A stretch of 64,000 bases of DNA from Thermospira aquatica. Its GTDB lineage: Bacteria > Spirochaetota > Brevinematia > Brevinematales > Thermospiraceae. The DNA is taken from NCBI RefSeq assembly GCF_023525255.1, contig NZ_CP073355.1:2356001-2420000 (forward strand). The letters run 5' to 3'. The position numbers and the translations under genes were made by a program. Of the stretch, positions 34,558 to 43,924 are shown piece after piece; within the stretch, counting starts at the first letter, position 1; every line of letters starts with the position of its first letter. The notes below the pieces were generated by a model. It searched no databases, was not told the DNA's origin, and was given only the letters and a program-made list of their open reading frames with translations.

Positions 34558-35337
34558 TTATTTCGAGAGAGACTTCCACTCTCTCAGAAGAGAGATTCGA
34601 TGAGGATTTTTGACAAGGGTTGTCCCCACCAGGATGCCATCATAACCAGCATCAATAACGTGAGTGATCTCGTCGGTCTGAGAAAATGCTGAGAGGCTAA
34701 GTTTATAACTTTCCTTTGGAAGAAGTTCGGCTACCTGAAGACTATACTGCCAATCTTCTTTAAGGGTACGCAGATCACGATTGTTGATCCCTATAATGGG
34801 GTAGTTTTTGTCCCGTAGGGCAAGGATATTGTTCGGGTCATGAACCTCAACAAGAACATCCAGTCCAAGGCTACGGGCATAGTCAAAAAGTTCATCAAGA
34901 CGCTCGAGATGGTCAAAAGCTTCAGCAATAAGAAGAATCATATCGGCTTTATAAAAACTTGCCATATCGATCTGGCTTTCATCAATAATAAAGTCTTTAC
35001 AAAGAACAGGGAGCCCCGTAGTTTCTTTGATCTCCTGAAGAAAAGCAAAACTCCCACCAAAAAAATGTTCGTCTGTCAGAACGGAAATAGCATCCGCTCC
35101 CCCTTCTTTATACTCAAGAGCGATGGAGATGGGATCGCTTTCCATAGCCATAGCCCCCTGAGAGGGGGATTTCCTTTTGACCTCGGCGATGACAAAAATC
35201 CCTCTGGTTTCCGAAAGCTTGTTTTGAAAGAGAAAACCCTCCGAGGTTTTTTTTGCCAGAGGGCGAATTGCCATCTGGCGAAAATTTTCTATTTCTTTTT
35301 TTTTGTATTCTAAGATTTCTTTAAGAATATTCATCAT
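34558..35337 (-). CDS. trpC: Indole-3-glycerol phosphate synthase
   Basis: 259 residues, TIM barrel, converting carboxyphenylamino-deoxyribulose phosphate to indole glycerol phosphate. Family blocks: EVKRKSPSQGAM, VLTDEHFFGGS, LPVLCKDFIIDESQI, IIGINNRDLRTL, and the C-terminal DGILVGTTLVK. The start is ATG 35337, overlapping the trpGD stop by 4 bp, with GGGAG upstream; longer in-frame sequence reads into trpGD. TrpF is not fused. This is the last trp gene in the window; trpF, trpB and trpA must lie elsewhere. Confidence 0.95.
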   Translation of the reverse strand: MMNILKEILEYKKKEIENFRQMAIRPLAKKTSEGFLFQNKLSETRGIFVIAEVKRKSPSQGAMAMESDPISIALEYKEGGADAISVLTDEHFFGGSFAFLQEIKETTGLPVLCKDFIIDESQIDMASFYKADMILLIAEAFDHLERLDELFDYARSLGLDVLVEVHDPNNILALRDKNYPIIGINNRDLRTLKEDWQYSLQVAELLPKESYKLSLSAFSQTDEITHVIDAGYDGILVGTTLVKNPHRISLLREWKSLSK

Positions 35338-36956
35338 GCTTTCTCCCAGGAGAGTTCTCGCGCCTGGAGGAGGGTTTGCCATGCCCGGCCGTTTTCAATA
35401 GCTTGTCTTGCCTTTGTGAAAGCTTGATCGAGGGATATATCATCGAGAATATAGATAGCAAGACCCGCGTTAAGGATAACAGCTTTAGAAGGATCTCCTG
35501 TTTCTTTTCGCTGGAGAATGTTCTCAATGATGGTTTTACTTTCCTCTGGAGAGGAAATACGGCAGTTTTCAAGTTTACCAGCCAGGTTGAAATCAGCAGG
35601 GTCTAAAATCATCTCTTTTGTGGTTGATTCTTTGATCTCTGTAATGAGGGTCTTGCCCTCGATGGTTGCCTCATCGAGTCCACCTTCTCCATGGAGAACA
35701 AGGGCTCTTTTGTACCCAAGCCTTACAAATACCTCGGGTAAAAGCTCGTAAAGTTCTCTTGAAAAAACCCCCATAACATGATACTTCACATGAGCGGGAT
35801 TAACGAGTGGTCCAAGGATATTAAAAAGGGTACGGAAACCAAGCTCTTTTCGAACGGGCATAACATATTTAAGGCCGGGATGATACTGCGGTGCAAAAAT
35901 AAAACCAAAATTGGTTTTTTCTATACAGCGTTTTACCACATCAGGGCCTGCAGTTACACAGAATCCAAGTTTTTCTAAAACATCAGCTGATCCACTCTGC
36001 GAGGTAATCGAGCGGTTACCATGTTTGGCTACTTTGTAGCCAGCCCCGGCAACCACAAAGGCTGCCGCTGTCGAGATATTGAAGGTGTTTGACTTATCCC
36101 CTCCTGACCCACACGTGTCCACAACCTTTTCGTCTGAAAGATTAACGGAAACACAGTGTCGTGCCATGGAACGAGCACTTCCTGCGATTTCAGCAGCGGT
36201 TTCTCCTTTCATGCGAAGAAGGGACAAATATGCTGCTATCTGAGAAGGCGTAGTGTGGCCCTCGAGCATCAGATCAGTAAATGCTTCAGTTTCTTCTTCG
36301 CTGAGGTTTTCTCTCATGGAGAGACGTTGAAAAATATTCTTTGAAAGAGAGGACACTTTTCCAACGAGTTTTTCCTGTTGTTTCTGATGAACAATACGGA
36401 CAAAATTGGCAATCATCTGTTTACCATAGTCAGTGAGGATAGATTCTGGATGAAACTGAACGCCGTAGATAGGTTTGTCCTTGTAGGCGAGTCCCATGAT
36501 CTCCCCATCATCACTCTCGGCAGTAATTTCAAGTGTTTCGGGAAGAGAGGCTCTCACCGCCACCAGGGAGTGATAACGAATAGCGGTAAAGGGGGATGGA
36601 ATACCCTCAAATACGCCCTTCCCATTGTGGGTGATGGATGAAGCCTTGCCGTGCATGATGTGGGTAGCTCCACTTACCTGTCCTCCCACAACAATCGTAA
36701 GAGCCTGATGCCCCAGACATACCCCAAGTAATGGAATGTTTTCATCTATAGCATAACGGATCATGTCAAGAGAAACCCCGGATTCTTCTGGTCTTCCTGG
36801 ACCGGGGGAAATTACAATGCCGTCTATTTTCATGTTTAAGGCTTCATCAAGGGAAATGGCATCATTTCTATACACCTGGATCTCTTTTTCGTATTCTCCA
36901 AGGTACTGAACAATGTTGTAAATAAACGAATCATAATTGTCGATAACGAGAATCAT
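35334..36956 (-). CDS. trpGD: Anthranilate synthase glutaminase-phosphoribosyltransferase fusion
   Basis: 540 residues. Residues 1-190 are a class I glutamine amidotransferase with nucleophile motif GVCLGHQAL and the HPESILT end of the triad. Residues about 200-540 are anthranilate phosphoribosyltransferase with VDTCGSGGDKSNTFNIST and KHGNRSITSQSGSADVLE. It supplies ammonia to TrpE and adds the phosphoribosyl group to anthranilate. The fused TrpGD is known in E. coli and some other bacteria. It lies between rtcB and trpC. Confidence 0.95.
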   Translation of the reverse strand: MILVIDNYDSFIYNIVQYLGEYEKEIQVYRNDAISLDEALNMKIDGIVISPGPGRPEESGVSLDMIRYAIDENIPLLGVCLGHQALTIVVGGQVSGATHIMHGKASSITHNGKGVFEGIPSPFTAIRYHSLVAVRASLPETLEITAESDDGEIMGLAYKDKPIYGVQFHPESILTDYGKQMIANFVRIVHQKQQEKLVGKVSSLSKNIFQRLSMRENLSEEETEAFTDLMLEGHTTPSQIAAYLSLLRMKGETAAEIAGSARSMARHCVSVNLSDEKVVDTCGSGGDKSNTFNISTAAAFVVAGAGYKVAKHGNRSITSQSGSADVLEKLGFCVTAGPDVVKRCIEKTNFGFIFAPQYHPGLKYVMPVRKELGFRTLFNILGPLVNPAHVKYHVMGVFSRELYELLPEVFVRLGYKRALVLHGEGGLDEATIEGKTLITEIKESTTKEMILDPADFNLAGKLENCRISSPEESKTIIENILQRKETGDPSKAVILNAGLAIYILDDISLDQAFTKARQAIENGRAWQTLLQARELSWEKA

Positions 36957-36969
36957 ATATCCTCCGTCA

Positions 36970-38118
36970 TTATTCTACTGCTTTAAAGTTGTAAACAGGT
37001 TTGATGATCTGTTCGATGTCCACATTTTCAGAAAGACTCTCAAGTATGAGCTTACTTGGTTTGTAGGCCATAGGAGCCTCATCAATTGTGTGAACGTTTA
37101 CTGTTGATGACCATATGCCTTCCATACTTTTGCGAAATTCCTCCAGAGAAAGCTGTTTTTTCGCCTGGTGGCGAGACATTCTCCTCCCTGCTCCGTGGGG
37201 AGCAGAGAGATTCCAGTCTTTTCTTCCCTTGCCGCGCCCGATGACTACCCCATCCCTCATGTTGAGAGGAACAACCAAACGTTCTCCATCATGGGCACGT
37301 ATGGCTCCTTTGCGAATAATACCATCATCAAAGTCGATATAGTTATGCACACTTTTAATACTTTCGGTCTCGTTAATATCCTGATGGAAAAACTCCTCGA
37401 GAAGGATTCTCGTCATGGTTCGACGATTAATCTCGGCATATTTTTGAGCAACCCGCATATCTTCGAGGTATTCTTCTCCACCCTGTCCAAGAGGAAGATA
37501 CTCAAGATCGCGAAAATGCCACCCCTTTTCGTGTTGAGAGATCCATTGACGGGCTCTCTTTTGGTGATAGGCGGCAATCTGAAGACCAAAGTGTCGGCTT
37601 CCACTGTGGAGAGAAAGCCAAAACCCTCCCCTCTCGTCCTGATCAATCTCTAGAAAATGGTTCCCCCCTCCCAGGGTTCCGATGGAAAAAAAGGCCACCG
37701 ATGGATCTAATCCTATCTTGTTGCAGATCTTTTCGATCTGTTTTTCGAGTTTGGAGGTGTAATAATTTTCTTCATAACTTCCCGCAAGAGGGTTGTGATT
37801 TCGTCTCTCAAACCCGCTTGGGATTCTATGGCGAATAAAACGGTCAAGTTTTTCAAAATCTATGTGGTCAGTCTTAATCCGATAGATCTCTATCCCACAC
37901 CCTATATCTACTCCAATAATGTTGGGAATTACAAGATCCCCTAGCTTCATGGTAAAGCCTATGACACTTCCCTTGCCAGAGTGACAGTCTGGCATAATGA
38001 TGATCTTGTTCCCAGCGAAGGCAGGACAATCCACCAGTGTCTTGATCTGCGCCCTGGTTGCATCATCAATATCGCGAATCAGAATATCTGCATCGGTAAA
38101 TTGTCCTCTCAATTTCAT
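36970..38118 (-). CDS. rtcB: RtcB family RNA ligase
   Basis: 382 residues. RtcB joins 2',3'-cyclic phosphate or 3'-phosphate ends to 5'-OH RNA ends with GTP and Mn2+. Metal-binding Asp71/Cys74 sit in GVDIGCG, then GTLGGGNHFLE, HSGSRHFG, KGAIRAHDGE and the nucleotidyl-histidine segment APHGAGRRMSR. The gene is inserted between trpE (18 bp gap) and trpGD (13 bp gap) and is probably on the tryptophan transcript. No archease or RtcR/RtcA is adjacent. Confidence 0.95.
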   Translation of the reverse strand: MKLRGQFTDADILIRDIDDATRAQIKTLVDCPAFAGNKIIIMPDCHSGKGSVIGFTMKLGDLVIPNIIGVDIGCGIEIYRIKTDHIDFEKLDRFIRHRIPSGFERRNHNPLAGSYEENYYTSKLEKQIEKICNKIGLDPSVAFFSIGTLGGGNHFLEIDQDERGGFWLSLHSGSRHFGLQIAAYHQKRARQWISQHEKGWHFRDLEYLPLGQGGEEYLEDMRVAQKYAEINRRTMTRILLEEFFHQDINETESIKSVHNYIDFDDGIIRKGAIRAHDGERLVVPLNMRDGVVIGRGKGRKDWNLSAPHGAGRRMSRHQAKKQLSLEEFRKSMEGIWSSTVNVHTIDEAPMAYKPSKLILESLSENVDIEQIIKPVYNFKAVE

Positions 38119-38136
38119 CTCTTTCTCCCTTAAAAG

Positions 38137-39552
38137 TTAGAGAAGGGCTGTCATCAAAGCTCTTGCTTTGTTTATAGTTTCTTCGTATTCTCTTTCGGGA
38201 ATAGAATCATAAACAATACCGGCGCCCGCTTGAAAGTATGCCATGCCATCCCGACAGACAATTGTACGGATAGTGATTCCTGTATCAAGATTCCCCCGAA
38301 AGTCAATATACCCAACCGCTCCGGCATAGATCCCGCGTTTTTCAGGTTCAAGCTCCTCGATAATCTCCATAGCCCGGATCTTTGGGGCACCGCTTACTGT
38401 TCCCGCTGGAAAAGTCGCTGAAAGAATATCCAGGGGATGAATGTTGTCCCGGGGGGTAGCAATCACATCCGAGACAATATGCATCACATGAGAGTACCGT
38501 TCGATATGAAAAGGTCGTTCAACACGAACCCCACCATACTGGGCAATTCTTCCCAAATCGTTGCGCCCCAGATCAAGAAGCATGGTATGCTCTGCACGCT
38601 CTTTGATGTCCGATAACAGATCCTGTTCTTGTTTTTCGTCCTCTTCGCGAGTCTTACCACGGGGACGAGTGCCAGCAATAGGACGAAGAAGGACTTCATC
38701 GATACCGTTTCTTTTGGTACGCTTCACCATCACCTCTGGTGATGAACCAACAATCTGAAAATCTCCAAACTCCATGTAAAACATGTATGGGGAAGGGTTA
38801 ATCATACGAAGCTTTCGGTAAATAGAAAAGGAGGGTTCCTGGAGAGCCATACGGAATCGCTGAGAAAGCACCAGTTGAAAGATATCACCTGCAACAATGT
38901 ACTCTTTAGCCTTCTGTACAGCCTGAAGAAAATCCTCTCGTTTAAAATTGGAGAGGAGTTTTTGCTCCCCAGGCCGTTGCGAAGAAAGTTTCGGGAGAGA
39001 ATGAGATTGATAAAGCCGCTCTTCGTAACGTTTGAGTTTTTCATTGGGATCAATACTTTCATTATCAAAACGATAGGTGATGAGAGAGATCTTCTGTCTG
39101 ATATGATCAAAAACCACAAGAACTCTCGGAAGAACAAAATAAATATCAGGCACACGGAAACGATAGGGTTTTATGTCGGGGAGACGTTCCATATAGCGAA
39201 CAGCATCATAACTCAGGTAGCCTACCAACCCAGCGGTAAAGGGAATCTGAGTGGCCTCGCCCTCTTCTGAAAATGAAGAAATAAACTCTTTCAAAAGTCC
39301 CAACACATTATCGGGGGTAAAATGTTGAACCTCCCCTCTGGTAATAATCTCTACCGCGTTCCCTGTTGCCCGAAAGATGTAGGCCGGCTCAAAACCAAGA
39401 AATGAATACCTTCCAAGCATTTCACCCATTTCTACACTTTCAAGCAAAAAAGCCTGCGTAGAGTTTTCCCTGAGGGCATGAAAGGCAACAACAGGGGTAA
39501 GCATATCCGAGGGAATCTCCCTCACAAAGCGTTGTAATTGTACGTGCTTCAT
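38137..39552 (-). CDS. trpE: Anthranilate synthase component I
   Basis: 471 residues from ATG 39552 (GGAGA 6 nt upstream; the upstream in-frame stretch covers the promoter). Chorismate-binding enzyme: YMFYMEFGDFQIVGSSPE, LLRPIAGTRPRGKTREED, ATFPAGTVSGAPKIRAMEII and the end segment QAGAGIVYDSIPEREYEE. The N-terminal LLESVEMGEMLGRYSFLG carries the feedback-site region for tryptophan. It converts chorismate to anthranilate with the TrpG part of TrpGD. First gene of the operon. Confidence 0.95.
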   Translation of the reverse strand: MKHVQLQRFVREIPSDMLTPVVAFHALRENSTQAFLLESVEMGEMLGRYSFLGFEPAYIFRATGNAVEIITRGEVQHFTPDNVLGLLKEFISSFSEEGEATQIPFTAGLVGYLSYDAVRYMERLPDIKPYRFRVPDIYFVLPRVLVVFDHIRQKISLITYRFDNESIDPNEKLKRYEERLYQSHSLPKLSSQRPGEQKLLSNFKREDFLQAVQKAKEYIVAGDIFQLVLSQRFRMALQEPSFSIYRKLRMINPSPYMFYMEFGDFQIVGSSPEVMVKRTKRNGIDEVLLRPIAGTRPRGKTREEDEKQEQDLLSDIKERAEHTMLLDLGRNDLGRIAQYGGVRVERPFHIERYSHVMHIVSDVIATPRDNIHPLDILSATFPAGTVSGAPKIRAMEIIEELEPEKRGIYAGAVGYIDFRGNLDTGITIRTIVCRDGMAYFQAGAGIVYDSIPEREYEETINKARALMTALL

Positions 39553-39561
39553 GTTTTCTCC

Positions 39562-39585
39562 AATGTTTCTATATATAGAAACATT
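39562..39585 (-). promoter_or_regulatory. Operator-like palindrome at the trp transcription start
   Basis: The perfect inverted repeat TGTTTCTATATATAGAAACA, with flanking AA/TT pairs, spans the -10 edge and predicted start of the trpE promoter. A repressor bound here would block initiation. No gene for a TrpR-like repressor is in the window; no leader peptide rich in Trp was seen. Confidence 0.6.
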
Positions 39586-39611
39586 ATACGGCAAAAATTT
39601 TTTTTCGTCAA
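39583..39611 (-). promoter_or_regulatory. Promoter of the trpE-rtcB-trpGD-trpC operon
   Basis: Minus strand TTGACG (39606-39611), 17 bp, TATAAT (39583-39588). The predicted start lies near 39576, giving a very short 5' leader. Confidence 0.85.
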
Positions 39612-39659
39612 GAAAAAAGAGAAAAAAAGATACATTTTTCAACTATGAAAGGTATGATG

Positions 39660-40070
39660 TTATTCCTCTTGCATAACGTTAAGGAGCTCTTTGACGTATT
39701 GAAGATGTCCATAGGTTTTGAGATACGCATCTTTCATCTGGTCAACCCGTTTGGCCATGATCATGATCATCTTGAGGGCAAATTGAGGATGAATCTCGAG
39801 ATAATCCGCTAACATGTCGAGGCTTGAGATGGGATAAACATTTACCGGTGTTATAGCAATCACACTCGCATTTCGTGGTTGATTCAAGAGAAGGGCTATT
39901 TCTCCAAAGAAATCTTTTGGACCGAGTTCTGTAAGGACAATGGGTTGTTGAGAGGCAGGATCTTTGGTTTCTACCCGTACCTTTCCCTCTATAATAATAT
40001 ACATGGTTTTATCGGTATCATCCTCTCGGATGATATATTCCCCTGCCTGAAAATGCTTTGATGGTACCAT
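39660..40070 (-). CDS. Single-domain cyclic-nucleotide-binding-fold protein
   Basis: 136 residues from ATG 40070 (GGAGGAGAT upstream). One cNMP-binding beta-roll of the CRP family: FQAGEYIIREDDTDKTMYIIIEGKVRVE, then the phosphate-binding cassette FFGEIALLLNQPRNASVIA, which keeps GE and RNA. The C-terminal helix-turn-helix of CRP is absent; only a helical tail follows. It likely senses cAMP/c-di-GMP or another ligand and acts through protein contact. It lies between the trp promoter and a repeat cluster, with its own promoter. Confidence 0.82.
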   Translation of the reverse strand: MVPSKHFQAGEYIIREDDTDKTMYIIIEGKVRVETKDPASQQPIVLTELGPKDFFGEIALLLNQPRNASVIAITPVNVYPISSLDMLADYLEIHPQFALKMIMIMAKRVDQMKDAYLKTYGHLQYVKELLNVMQEE

Positions 40071-40106
40071 ATCTCCTCCTTGCAAGTTGCTCTTATTACC
40101 GTAATT

Positions 40107-40135
40107 ATTGTAGCAAGGGTTAAAGAAAAAATCAA
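40107..40135 (-). promoter_or_regulatory. Promoter of the cNMP-fold gene
   Basis: Minus strand TTGATT (40130-40135), 17 bp, TACAAT (40107-40112). Confidence 0.6.
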
Positions 40136-40212
40136 ATATCAAAAAAGCTGTTCGGTATCGTTTATTATCATGGAAACGCCGGTATGAAAAAAGTCTTTTT
40201 GTGAGAAACAAA

Positions 40213-40624
40213 GCTGTTAACTTTTCGCAGTTTTGGTCTTTTCCCCTTTTCTATATGCTATTACCTTTTCGCAGCTAGAAAAAGTCTGCCATGCTATTCC
40301 CTTATCACAGCGAAAACAATAGTGCTTTTTGAAGCCGTTACCATGCTTAGAAAAAGCAAGAAATATTTGCTCTTAACCTGGTGCAACAGACCATTACGCT
40401 CAAAAGCTTTTATACTCCCTCTTTAAAATCAAAGAGAGCTGGCTATCACTTTGTCCCTGTGCATTTTCAAGATTTCAAAAGCTAAAAAAAGAGAATAGCG
40501 CACCCTAAACATTTCAGGTTAAACGTTTAACTCAATCGATAGTAATCTGGTCTGACTTTTAAAAACGTGTTATTACCTTATCGCAGCTCAAATTTACGAA
40601 CCCAAACTGCAAAAAGGGAATAGC
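40213..40624. repeat. Degenerate 19-bp repeat cluster with palindrome
   Basis: Five forward copies (40213, 40257, 40293, 40379, 40569) and one reverse (40606), more diverged than in the other clusters. The palindrome GTTAAACGTTTAAC lies at 40518-40531. No ORF in 40071-40693 looks real. It appears to be an old or partly eroded member of the same family, between the cNMP-fold gene and the end of the V-ATPase operon. Confidence 0.7.
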
Positions 40625-40693
40625 AGACTCCTCACCATTCCTTCCCTCTTCTTTACCCTGAGAGACTCTCTTCCAAATCCACCTTTCACCAGA

Positions 40694-42631
40694 TTATTCT
40701 TCTCGATTCTTGTACAAACTTAAACCATCAAAGGGCTGACCTGTGCCCCGGAAAAACTTGACATAAAGTTCATAATACTCAAGACGCAGTGCTTGAATTC
40801 CCACCACAAATCCCTCAAAACCAATGATAAACAAATTTCCAAAGAGAAGAATAAACCATTTCAAAAAAGGATTCGTGACCATATTGTCTACCAGAAACAC
40901 AACCCCCATCAACGCCGTGTGGTTAAGGGCAAAAGCCCCTATACGCATAAAAGAAATCGTATTACTTAAAAAGGTAATCGCTGTTTCAAAGAGATCAAAG
41001 ACTCCCATGGCAGGATTGGGGAAACTTTTGCCATGATGAAACAAGACATAGGCAAGCGGTCTCTCCAGAAAAATAAGGAGAATCCCCACACCTGCCATGG
41101 GAATAAAAAACTGTGACCACGGTTGTTTTAAAAAACCAGATACCACCGCTCCTAGCACTCCCCAGTAAAAAAGAATTCCCGCCACTCCATAAGAGGAAAA
41201 AAGCATTTTAGCATAATCTTTTTCAAGAAAGCTATTGACAACATTCAATATCATGGCGATTGAAATCAACACCACCCCCATCCCAATCGCCACCAGAAGG
41301 ATTTGAGACACGTTTTCTCGTGGTGAAAACCACAATGCCCGGATAATATCCTCTTTCCCAAAAACCTCCCCATACACAAACCCAAACAAAACTGAAGACA
41401 TCCCAACCCACATGATAATCTGCATCAGGCTCTTCAGCTTACGAAAAGCCTTCAAAAAACTTCCTACAAATCCAATACCAAACAACACCAAACCCTGTCC
41501 CACATCACCAAACATCGCCCCATACATGAGAACATAGGTAATCGCCGAAAAAAGCGTCGGATCAATCTCCTGATAGCGTGGCATCCCATACGTTTTCACC
41601 AGTGTTTCAAACGGCCTCAAAACCTCGGGATGCTGAAAAAGTGTCGGAGGCTCCAATCCCTCTTCAACCATAGCCCGGGAAGCATCCTTTGTCTCTATAG
41701 TGCAACGCTTCGCTGTTATCTTTTCTATATTAAATCGTATGACTGCCTCATCTTTTGCCGGTATCCATCCTGCAAGAAGACTTGTTGTCTGAGAACTCAC
41801 CATCTGCTCACGAATATCCAAAAGCCGCTTCCTGTACGCCAGAATCTCTTGAAACATCAAAAGATCCGGCAAAAAGAGATTTTCCAGTTTTGTTTTCTGG
41901 CGTTCAAGCCACTCCTCTTCATCCTGGGTTGCCGTTAAATCAAACGAATATTGAAGCAGTTTCTGTCTTGGATTATCAGCAGACTCAAAGGGTAATCCAT
42001 ATTCCTTGTAAAAAACAGCTTTAAGAACCTTTTCCACACTCTCACGGTATTTCACATCACAAAAGAAAAACACAACTACATCTTTGCCGATTTTGTCTAC
42101 ATAACGGATTTCGACAGGAAGCTGCGCCATAGCCTGTACAAAACCATCATACTGATCCTCAGAAATAGCCCCAAAACCAACATAAAAAAGCGCTGTATTC
42201 TTCAACTTTTGCCAGGGAATATCCAGATTTGCAAAAAATTGGAGTCTCGCAACCCGAATCTCAATATCAACTTTGCGTCTCTGGACCTCCGCCATCTCCT
42301 CAAGGATCTTTTGGTAGCGTTTCTCAATCTCAGTGAGACTCTGTTCAATCTCATAAACCGTCTTGTGCCAATCCTGGCTAAGTTCAGCATGAGAAGGGAT
42401 AACACCCCCTGTCATCCGCATAAGAAGATCTTCAGTACGATGCGTCAGATTCGCTATTTTGTGGGCAAGATCAACATCTTTCTCATGCTGAAGATGGTAT
42501 TCTTTGGCTCGCTTCTCGTCAATCATAATTGGCTCAAATCGCCCATAGTGGGCAAGCCAGTCCATTACCTTCTCTACATCCTCTTTACGAACCAAAAGAT
42601 CCATCTTTTTCAAGCGTTCAGAAAACAACAT
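40694..42631 (-). CDS. atpI: V/A-type ATPase membrane subunit I (a)
   Basis: 645 residues from ATG 42631 (GGAGGTGGGC upstream). The N-terminal half (about 1-340) is the cytoplasmic stator arm with coiled coils. The C-terminal half has about eight membrane helices starting at YVLMYGAMFGDVGQGLVLF. The essential channel arginine is in SNTISFMRIGAFALNH. It forms the ion half-channels facing the K ring. Last gene of the 11-gene ATPase operon; it overlaps atpC by 14 bp. Confidence 0.95.
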   Translation of the reverse strand: MLFSERLKKMDLLVRKEDVEKVMDWLAHYGRFEPIMIDEKRAKEYHLQHEKDVDLAHKIANLTHRTEDLLMRMTGGVIPSHAELSQDWHKTVYEIEQSLTEIEKRYQKILEEMAEVQRRKVDIEIRVARLQFFANLDIPWQKLKNTALFYVGFGAISEDQYDGFVQAMAQLPVEIRYVDKIGKDVVVFFFCDVKYRESVEKVLKAVFYKEYGLPFESADNPRQKLLQYSFDLTATQDEEEWLERQKTKLENLFLPDLLMFQEILAYRKRLLDIREQMVSSQTTSLLAGWIPAKDEAVIRFNIEKITAKRCTIETKDASRAMVEEGLEPPTLFQHPEVLRPFETLVKTYGMPRYQEIDPTLFSAITYVLMYGAMFGDVGQGLVLFGIGFVGSFLKAFRKLKSLMQIIMWVGMSSVLFGFVYGEVFGKEDIIRALWFSPRENVSQILLVAIGMGVVLISIAMILNVVNSFLEKDYAKMLFSSYGVAGILFYWGVLGAVVSGFLKQPWSQFFIPMAGVGILLIFLERPLAYVLFHHGKSFPNPAMGVFDLFETAITFLSNTISFMRIGAFALNHTALMGVVFLVDNMVTNPFLKWFILLFGNLFIIGFEGFVVGIQALRLEYYELYVKFFRGTGQPFDGLSLYKNREE

Positions 42632-43625
42632 GCCCACCTCCCTCCACAATAAATGGTGACACCTCTTCCCAGGGAAGTTTATAGCGTTGCGCTTCTAAAG
42701 CAATCTGCCAGTTTTGCGTCATTATCTCCTGAATCACAAGAAACGCTCCCAGAAAACGAGCAGACCCTGCTCTTCTCACCATAGGCCAAAGAAGTGTCAC
42801 CACTCTTTGTTGAATTATTTGAGAAAGTTTTTGAAGATTCTCACCGCCAGTTAAACCCAGGGAAGAAGGCAGAAGACGTATAAATTCCTCGAGACTCTCG
42901 CTATTCAAAAGTCTCCTCCAATAACCTCTCTCCTCAAAAACCGCCGGAAAATACGCCAAAACCTCTTCAGCACTCCGTCGATATCCAAACTTCATACGAG
43001 CCACAAACATGATTCGTTCCATTTCTATTCCAAAGAGAAGTGTCTCTCTCCAGGCATCCCATTCACCACTTCTTCTTACAGCCTCAACAAGTGACTCAAG
43101 AAACATCTCATATAACCTCACCTCCAACCCAAAACTCTCACCTGTTTTTTCGATCTCTGGAAAAATCTGCTGAGCCAGGCGATAGTATGGCGTACCGAGG
43201 AGAAACGACTGTAGTTCCTTGAGATCCTTAAGATCATTAACAAAAGGCGGTTGAACACGGAACCCTTTTCCCAATTCATAGAGTATACTTCCTGGACGAT
43301 GATAGACAAAGGAGAGCACAAGATTCACCAGATTTTTTATTTCATAACGAGAAAGATACACCCTCAAGACATCCTGGGTAACTTTTGACTCATAACGCAT
43401 CAAACTACGAATCAAAAGAATCTTTTCCTGATGAATTGCTTTCTCTACATCAAGAATACCCTCTTTCCCGATTCTTCCAGAACGAGGCAACTCAAGCCTC
43501 TGCAGCATCTCAGAAAGAGAAGTTCTCCAAACATCTTCGAGTCTCTTTTTCCCCTCAAAAAAGCTAAGCCAACGCATAACTTTGGGATAGGTTGCTCCAT
43601 GATACGCCAATCCTATTCCTCCCAT
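42618..43625 (-). CDS. atpC: V/A-type ATPase subunit C (d)
   Basis: Up to 335 residues, all helical, of the V-type AC39 family: LAYHGATYPKVMRWLSFFEG at the N-terminus and repeated Y-x3-R segments such as RLYEMFLESLVEAVRRSGEWDAW. It is the socket joining the central stalk to the K ring. The start is uncertain: ATG 43625 has no good ribosome site, while an in-frame TTG five codons later follows GGGAGGA. It overlaps the G/H-like gene by 13 bp. Confidence 0.85.
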   Translation of the reverse strand: MGGIGLAYHGATYPKVMRWLSFFEGKKRLEDVWRTSLSEMLQRLELPRSGRIGKEGILDVEKAIHQEKILLIRSLMRYESKVTQDVLRVYLSRYEIKNLVNLVLSFVYHRPGSILYELGKGFRVQPPFVNDLKDLKELQSFLLGTPYYRLAQQIFPEIEKTGESFGLEVRLYEMFLESLVEAVRRSGEWDAWRETLLFGIEMERIMFVARMKFGYRRSAEEVLAYFPAVFEERGYWRRLLNSESLEEFIRLLPSSLGLTGGENLQKLSQIIQQRVVTLLWPMVRRAGSARFLGAFLVIQEIMTQNWQIALEAQRYKLPWEEVSPFIVEGGGHVVF

Positions 43626-43924
43626 AAACGATTTTCAATCTCTTTTTTTACAGCTTCTCGCAGAGAAGCAAAAAACCTCTGGTATTCGTCTATCTCTTTT
43701 TCTCTTGCCTCTCGTTTTTTCTGTTCATAAGCCTTTATATCCTTCAGGAGAGTCTCTTGGTCGGCTTTCTTTTTTTCTTCAAAAGCGCGACGATATAAAT
43801 CCTCCATCTCCTGAGCCTCTTTCTTCGCCTGAGCAATGATGGCATCAGCCTTCTGACGTGCCTCCTCCATATCCTGTTGAAACTTGCCTTCAAGTTCGAG
43901 GATCTTTTCAATGGCTTCTTTCAT
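43613..43924 (-). CDS. V/A-type ATPase peripheral-stalk subunit (G/H-like)
   Basis: 103 residues, one long charged helix (KFQQDMEEARQKADAIIAQAKKEAQEMEDLYRRAFEEKKK is coiled-coil throughout). This matches the small stalk subunit (AtpH/G) that pairs with subunit E. It overlaps the UspA-like gene by 17 bp and atpC by 13 bp. Confidence 0.75.
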   Translation of the reverse strand: MKEAIEKILELEGKFQQDMEEARQKADAIIAQAKKEAQEMEDLYRRAFEEKKKADQETLLKDIKAYEQKKREAREKEIDEYQRFFASLREAVKKEIENRLWEE

